From positions 7,746,501 to 7,810,500 of the forward strand of contig NC_063157.1 of NCBI RefSeq assembly GCF_020921035.1: a DNA stretch of 64,000 nucleotides, written 5' to 3'. Both the position numbers and the translations under genes were made by a program. The notes beneath the pieces were generated by a model. It was not told where the DNA came from. It did no database searches and saw only the letters and a program-made list of their open reading frames with translations. This stretch comes from Rhodamnia argentea (Eukaryota > Streptophyta > Magnoliopsida > Myrtales > Myrtaceae). Shown here piece after piece: positions 59,102 to 64,000 of this stretch; positions within the stretch are counted from its first letter, which is position 1, and each line of letters opens with the position of its first letter.

Positions 59102-62100
59102 ATGGAATGCATTCTGTTCCCTCGCCCCTTTCCCCATCGCGTGGCCATCAAGTCGAGGTCGAATTCACCAAAACGATGGCTTGTTTCGCTCGCCCTTTGA
59201 TGTTTCACTTGCTCGTTAATGGATGAAGATGATGATGATGATGATGGGGTTCTTGTTCTGTTGTTGCAGCGTTCGTGAGCTTCTCGCAGCTCACCAGAGT
59301 GCGAAGATTGGAGTGTACAGGAAGCAGGGGCTGAACTCTGCTTGCTGGGCTGTAGGAAGCGAGGCAGGGGACCTGTTGGACGAGAGCACGGTGAAGGGAA
59401 CTGAAAATGGTTCTCTGTTGAGCGCTCTCGAGGATTCGGCTTGGGCGCCATTTGGGACTGTGGATGCCGAGATCACTCAGGAGATGATCGATTTCTTCGT
59501 CAGCGAAGCCGAGGGTGATCCCGATTGCCCGTCAGAAGGGTATTCTTCGATTGAGCAGGCGCTTAATTCTCTGCGTGAAGGAAAGGTCAGAGAACGTGCT
59601 AGTTGGTTCGCATTACTTCTGCAGATTTCGTTTCGCTACTTTCAAGAGTTTATGCAGAAGAAAGTTAGCTATACTTGTCCGTGAGCTGGAAACTGACAGA
59701 TATTAGATGAACAATATTAGTACAGCCTAGCGACATATCGTAATGGATTCTGCAATTATGCAGAGATATCTGTTAAATTCCAAACTCAATGAACCTTTTC
59801 TGTTTCCTTTCTGTACTTGGCCTGAGCGCGATGAACATAATGTTAACCATCATTGCCCGTTTTTAGATTGTGATTGTGGTAGATGATGAAAGTGGGAATA
59901 TTGAAGGAAACCTTGTCATGGCAGCCACTCTTACAACTCCTCGCGATGTGGCCTTCATGGTGAAGATTGGTTCCGGAATAATCTCTGTCGGCATGAAAGA
60001 GGAGGATCTGCAGAGACTGAAGCTTCCTCTTATGTCCCCTGAAACCGAGGAAGAGGACTCTTCTGCTCCCACCTTCACGATCACCGTGGTATGGCCTTTA
60101 ATCATGCAGCTTTCTTGAGTTTTCATTGCATGCATCGACTGTATCTGCCACTTCAGAAAGCTGTCAAGAGTAGTTGACGATGATGAAGATAACACCAGTT
60201 ACGTCCTGCCGCCTGCACAGGATACAAAATCGGGCACGTCGACAGGGGTTTCTGCTTTTGATAGGGCGAGGACGGTTCTCGCTCTTTCATCTCCCAAGTC
60301 CAGGCCAGAAGACTTCAGAAGGCCGGGCCATGTGTTTCCTCTCAAGTACCGAGATGGGGGTGTCCTAAGAAGGGCTGGTCATACCGAGGCTTCGGTGGAC
60401 TTAGTTATGCTCGCCGGCCTGCGACCGGTTTCTCTTCTTTCGGCTGTGATGGATGCAGAAGATGGTTCCATGGCTTCTCTCCCCAGCTTGAGAAAGCTGG
60501 CATTGCAGTACAGCCTCCCAGTTGTTTCAATAACAGATTTGATTAGGTGATGCATCATTTGTTACCATAATATAATTTTCCCTTCAATTACTCAAGGATC
60601 TCTTTTCTACTACATCCACAAATTTCCTTTGCTGAGACGAAATCACCCGAAAGAGATTGATCGAGGGAATTCGCCGAACAGAAAGGTTAACATTTAGACC
60701 AAAAGATTGACTCAGTATGAAAAATTATATGCATGAGCTCATCTTACTTAGAGGGTGATGCTCGGAATTATCTGATGTGATTCATTTCTTCACCCTATAT
60801 CTTCTGGGTTTGATCAGTACCATTCAAACTATTAAAACACTGTAACATCAATATACTACATATGTAGCAATTTGGTGACAATGCAATTTTGATCTGTTTT
60901 ATGGTAATGAGAGATCATCCTTTTTGTTTATACTCATGATCGGTTGTGGGGTCCTTCCCTCAGGTACCGAAGAAAGAGGGAAAAACTGGTCGAAAGAACC
61001 GCCATTTCGCGTTTGCCTACTAGGTGGGGATTATTCCGAGCTTACTGCTACCGCTCCAAGCTTGACGGGACCGAACACATAGCCGTCGTAAAGGTAGCAT
61101 CCGAGTTATAAGCTCACTTCTTATGTGATCCCTAGTACATCGGTTGTCTGATGCTTTTACGCGATACTCTCGATTATCTGCATGAAATAATCAGGGGAAC
61201 ATCGGTGATGGGGAAGATGTCCTAGTGAGGGTTCATTCCGAGTGTCTAACAGGGGATATATTTGGGTCGGCTCGGTGTGATTGCGGGAACCAGTTGGACT
61301 TGGCAATGCAATTGATAGAGAAAGCTGGAAGGGGAGCTGTAGTCTATCTCCGAGGTCACGAGGGAAGAGGGATCGGCCTGGGCCATAAGCTGCAGGCGTA
61401 TAATTTGCAGGACCAAGGCCACGATACAGTTCAAGCTAATCTAGAACTCGGGTTAGCCGTCGATGCTCGGGAATATGGCATTGGTGCCCAGGTCTGTGCA
61501 CTTCACCTTCTTCTCTTAGTTCATTTCATCATTAGCAAGGTCAGATTGATGGAAGGACAAGTAAATATATAATAGGAGGAGGACAGTGGGAGTTCTACTC
61601 AAATTACCTGAAGAGGAAGATGATAATCTAGAATGAAGCATCTGTGCCGAGAACTGTTAGGTGCCGTTAAGTCAGTCCGTGTCTCAGCATATAACAAAAA
61701 TAAGTCTGAGAAGAACGCTGCTTATGTCAATGATGCTCAGAATAACCGATAACATCATAGCTAAGCAATATACGGTCGAATGGTATCGGAAATTTGTACG
61801 AATCTTCTGATCACGAAACATATGGTGAAAGATGAATTCGTTTAGTTTGCAAGTAGCGTGAAAGCAATCTTCCTACGGATCATGTACAAAAGGAGTGTCC
61901 TGAGTCAAAACTGGAACTGTTGCTTGCTGCAACTGTACATAGTAGTTTTTTGGTTTCTCCAGTCAATTGATGATCCTTGTGCCTTGCCATATTGTCTTTT
62001 CACCATGCTTCTAAGTTCTGCAATATGGGAAACGGATCAGATTCTGAGGGATATCGGAGTTCGAACCATGCGGCTGATGACTAACAACCCAGCCAAGTTC

Positions 62101-62295
62101 ACCGGTCTGAAGGGCTACGGATTGGCCGTGATCGGCCGGGTTCCTGTGCTGACACCCATCACAGAGGAAAACAAGAGGTACCTGGAGACGAAGCGCATGA
62201 AAATGGGCCATATCTACGGCTCCGACATCCCAGAGCCGCTTTCCGGATTCGTCGATCCAGATACGGGCGAGGACGATTCAATGGGGGCTTCGTGA
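59102..62295 (+). CDS. RIBA3: Riboflavin biosynthesis protein RIBA3 (active GTP cyclohydrolase II, degenerate DHBP synthase)
   Basis: Plastid enzyme of riboflavin synthesis. Exons: 59102-59157 (tentative), 59270-59585, 59867-60088, 60221-60546, 60964-61093, 61195-61491 and 62041-62295; phases agree, 533 aa. The C-terminal GTP cyclohydrolase II domain is intact: zinc cysteines C367, C378 and C380 in [18 protein letters not shown], then RGHEGRGIG at 403-411. The N-terminal DHBP synthase domain is present, but the catalytic loop usually reading DDEDRENEGD is [10 protein letters not shown] here (130-139), so that activity is probably lost. This is the pattern I recall for Arabidopsis RIBA3. [17 protein letters not shown] precedes it. 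The start [17 protein letters not shown] looks like a transit peptide, but its donor (GAG|GTCGAA) is weak, so the N terminus is uncertain. A 549-bp intron precedes the last exon. Confidence 0.88.
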
Positions 62296-62788
62296 AAGGC
62301 GAACGGCCTCAGTAACGCCAACGGCCACTCATTCGTACCACAATAGGATTTGGAACTTTTGAGGTTGTTTTATATGGTGACGCAATTCGTCGGACCACTT
62401 GATCCTGCATAGACATTCGACCACACTACAGATGATGGAGGATGGATGGGGGGTGATCATTCAAAGGACGCTCTATTGCATGAGCACAGAGATGCAATTT
62501 CTTCTCTAGTGATGTACATATCTGTGATTATACTCGTTCATTTATGGAAAAATCTCAGTTTTTCTCTTCCTTCGTTTTTTGTATTTGGGAAATACTTTTC
62601 TGACAATACTGTTAAGGACTGTATAGTTTTAACTACACATATGCGTTTTGTATAAAACACTCATTGATTGAAAAATCGTGTAGCAAAAAATAACTAACAA
62701 TACTATCAGATTATCAAGCTAGCAGCTTCCGGAAGCATGAATCTCCGACGTGCACAAACCAAACATCCCGATTAAGGAACCGAAATGC
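62296..62788. other. RIBA3 3' region and spacer to RPL23A
   Basis: Likely RIBA3 3' UTR followed by a short spacer. No separate gene was seen. Confidence 0.4.
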
Positions 62789-62813
62789 GGGCCCAAAAAG
62801 CTCAAACGGCCCA
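62789..62813 (+). promoter_or_regulatory. Two site II elements of the RPL23A promoter
   Basis: gggccca at 62789-62795 and ggcccaat from 62808 both give TGGGCC on the minus strand, the site II motif typical of plant ribosomal protein promoters. Confidence 0.65.
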
Positions 62814-62831
62814 ATATGTGGGTGGCCCTTA

Positions 62832-62839
62832 CTATATAA
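62832..62839 (+). promoter_or_regulatory. TATA box of RPL23A
   Basis: CTATATAA lies between the site II pair and the telo-box. Confidence 0.5.
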
Positions 62840-62864
62840 TCCCCATCTTCTTCTCCCTCAGAAG

Positions 62865-62873
62865 AAACCCTAG
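62865..62873 (+). promoter_or_regulatory. Telo-box of RPL23A
   Basis: AAACCCTAG close to the expected transcription start, downstream of the site II motifs. This pairing is characteristic of plant translation-apparatus genes. Confidence 0.6.
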
Positions 62874-63029
62874 ACGACGTCTCCGACCCAAGCCACCGGC
62901 CGCAGGTCTCTCTCTCTCTCTCTACCCCCTAGCAATGTCTTCGACGCGAATGGAAGTTGTGCTGATGGCTTCTTGTCTTGCATTTGTCTTTAGGGTTTTC
63001 GAAGGATCCCGAGACCTTCTCCAACCGCC

Positions 63030-64000
63030 ATGGCCCCTGCTAAAGGTACTCACGAATTTGCCCGTCTGTACTCCTGCCTCTCTGCGTGTACGCTCGCCAT
63101 CGCTCGAGATTTAGTGAATGAGCTTCGTTACTGTCCATGGCGGCGATGGTTTAGCGGCACGGATTAACGTTTGCCTCGTATTGCGTTTTAGCTCAGCTCT
63201 GTAGTAGTGCGATTTTAGCTCGGGCAGAGCCATCTAGGGTGCGCATATATGCGTCTTGTGCGCAGACATCCTTAGTTAGTATATTGCGTGTCGGTTTATT
63301 CCGAGGGAAAGTGTTTGCCAAGGGGCGGTGGGTTTGGGAATATCACCCGGTGTCACTGCATAGAAATACCGCCACAATGGTTTTGTGGTTTCTTCGCTGC
63401 CTCAGCCAATCGCAAGATGCCACTGCCCAGTGTCTATGAATTCCTCAGCGTCTGTCATTGGGTAGATATTAGCGTTTCTTGATGTTTGAAATGATTGGGT
63501 AGAATGATTCATATATGTTGCGAATGCGAAGCTATAATTTTTGCTATTCTTGAGGCTAAAAGTTCCCCTCTGCAACTTGTAACTATGTATCATTGCTACA
63601 TGAACTGAAAGTGACCATGTCCGTCGTGTAATTTTGTGTGGGGATAGCTGGTTTGCTGTTGGAGGGGTTCACCAGCAAACATACTCTCCTTCGGATTATT
63701 TGAGGATTTCTGGTTTTGATTTCAACCTTAGAAACTCATCTGATGTGTCTTGTCACCTGCAGGTGACAATGCGAAGAAGTCTGATCCAAAGGCTCAGGCC
63801 TTGAAGGCTGCAAAAGCTGTCAAATCGGGACCAACCTTTAAGAAGAAGGCTAAGAAGATCCGGACTTCAGTTACCTTTCACAGGCCAAGGACACTGAAGA
63901 AGGAAAGAAATCCCAAATATCCTCGCATCAGCGCTCCGCTGAGGAACAAGCTCGACCATTATCAGATCCTCAAGTATCCCCTCACTACTGAGTCTGCAAT
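63030..64000 (+). CDS. RPL23A: 60S ribosomal protein L23a (uL23), 5' part, cut by the window edge
   Basis: Large-subunit ribosomal protein near the peptide exit tunnel. Exon 1 (63030-63045) encodes MAPAK plus one base. A 717-bp first intron follows. Exon 2 starts at 63763 and runs off the window. The protein reads [20 protein letters not shown], then a basic stretch ([20 protein letters not shown]) and [20 protein letters not shown], the conserved uL23 region. A tiny first exon ending after a few codons is common in plant ribosomal protein genes. The promoter has site II and telo-box motifs. Confidence 0.95.

Noticed and set aside
59016-59219. 67-aa frame as the N terminus of RIBA3
   Set aside because: Its start coincides with the expected transcription start and it does not join the next exon with a good donor in phase; the frame from 59102 fits better.

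Overview
The window is nuclear DNA of a flowering plant, most likely a woody rosid dicot. Signs are genes with many small introns, plant-only families (dirigent protein, ethylene receptor, chloroplast RIBA), AT-rich introns and abundant short inverted-repeat transposons. I cannot name the species; a Myrtales relative is only a guess. There is no prokaryotic, organellar or viral genome here.

Layout. 1-8.5 kb is gene-free and packed with small TIR elements and GC-rich cassettes. 8.7-20 kb is gene-dense: an intronless EXO70H exocyst gene (+), a tRNA-Arg(TCG) gene (+), two dirigent/ESB1-type genes (-, the first frameshifted) and a complete 10-exon RAD51D (-). 20-25 kb is transposon-rich, with a possible gene-capturing TIR element. 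25-31.3 kb is a complete ETR1 ethylene receptor (+) whose leader intron holds a hAT-like element. 32.6-34.4 kb is a bicupin gene (-). 35.5-40 kb is repetitive, with LTR fragments. 40-47 kb is a second copy of the ETR1-tail/cupin segment: a broken ETR1 piece split by a solo LTR, then an intact second cupin gene (-), then several younger TIR insertions. 50-55.2 kb is an 11-exon nucleotide-sugar transporter of the UTR2 type (-). 59.1-62.3 kb is RIBA3, a riboflavin-pathway gene (+). 63.0 kb to the edge is the start of ribosomal protein L23a (+).

The genes do not form one pathway. Their order is still informative. As I recall, EXO70H, dirigent/ESB1, RAD51D and this cupin are also neighbours in Arabidopsis (around At1g07725-At1g07750, with a sister block near At2g28640-At2g28680), so 8.7-43 kb looks like an ancient conserved block into which ETR1 has been placed. 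The dirigent genes (lignin/Casparian strip) and EXO70H (exocytosis) act in cell-wall and secretion biology, RAD51D in DNA repair, ETR1 in ethylene perception at the ER, UTR2 in nucleotide-sugar transport into the ER/Golgi, and RIBA3 in plastid riboflavin synthesis.

I found no convincing new biological system. The most unusual items are the layered tandem duplication, two GC-AG introns, the dirigent pair that differs by an intron and a frameshift, and the GC-rich cassettes carried inside several unrelated foldback elements. Exon limits were set by eye from splice signals, reading phase and remembered protein families.
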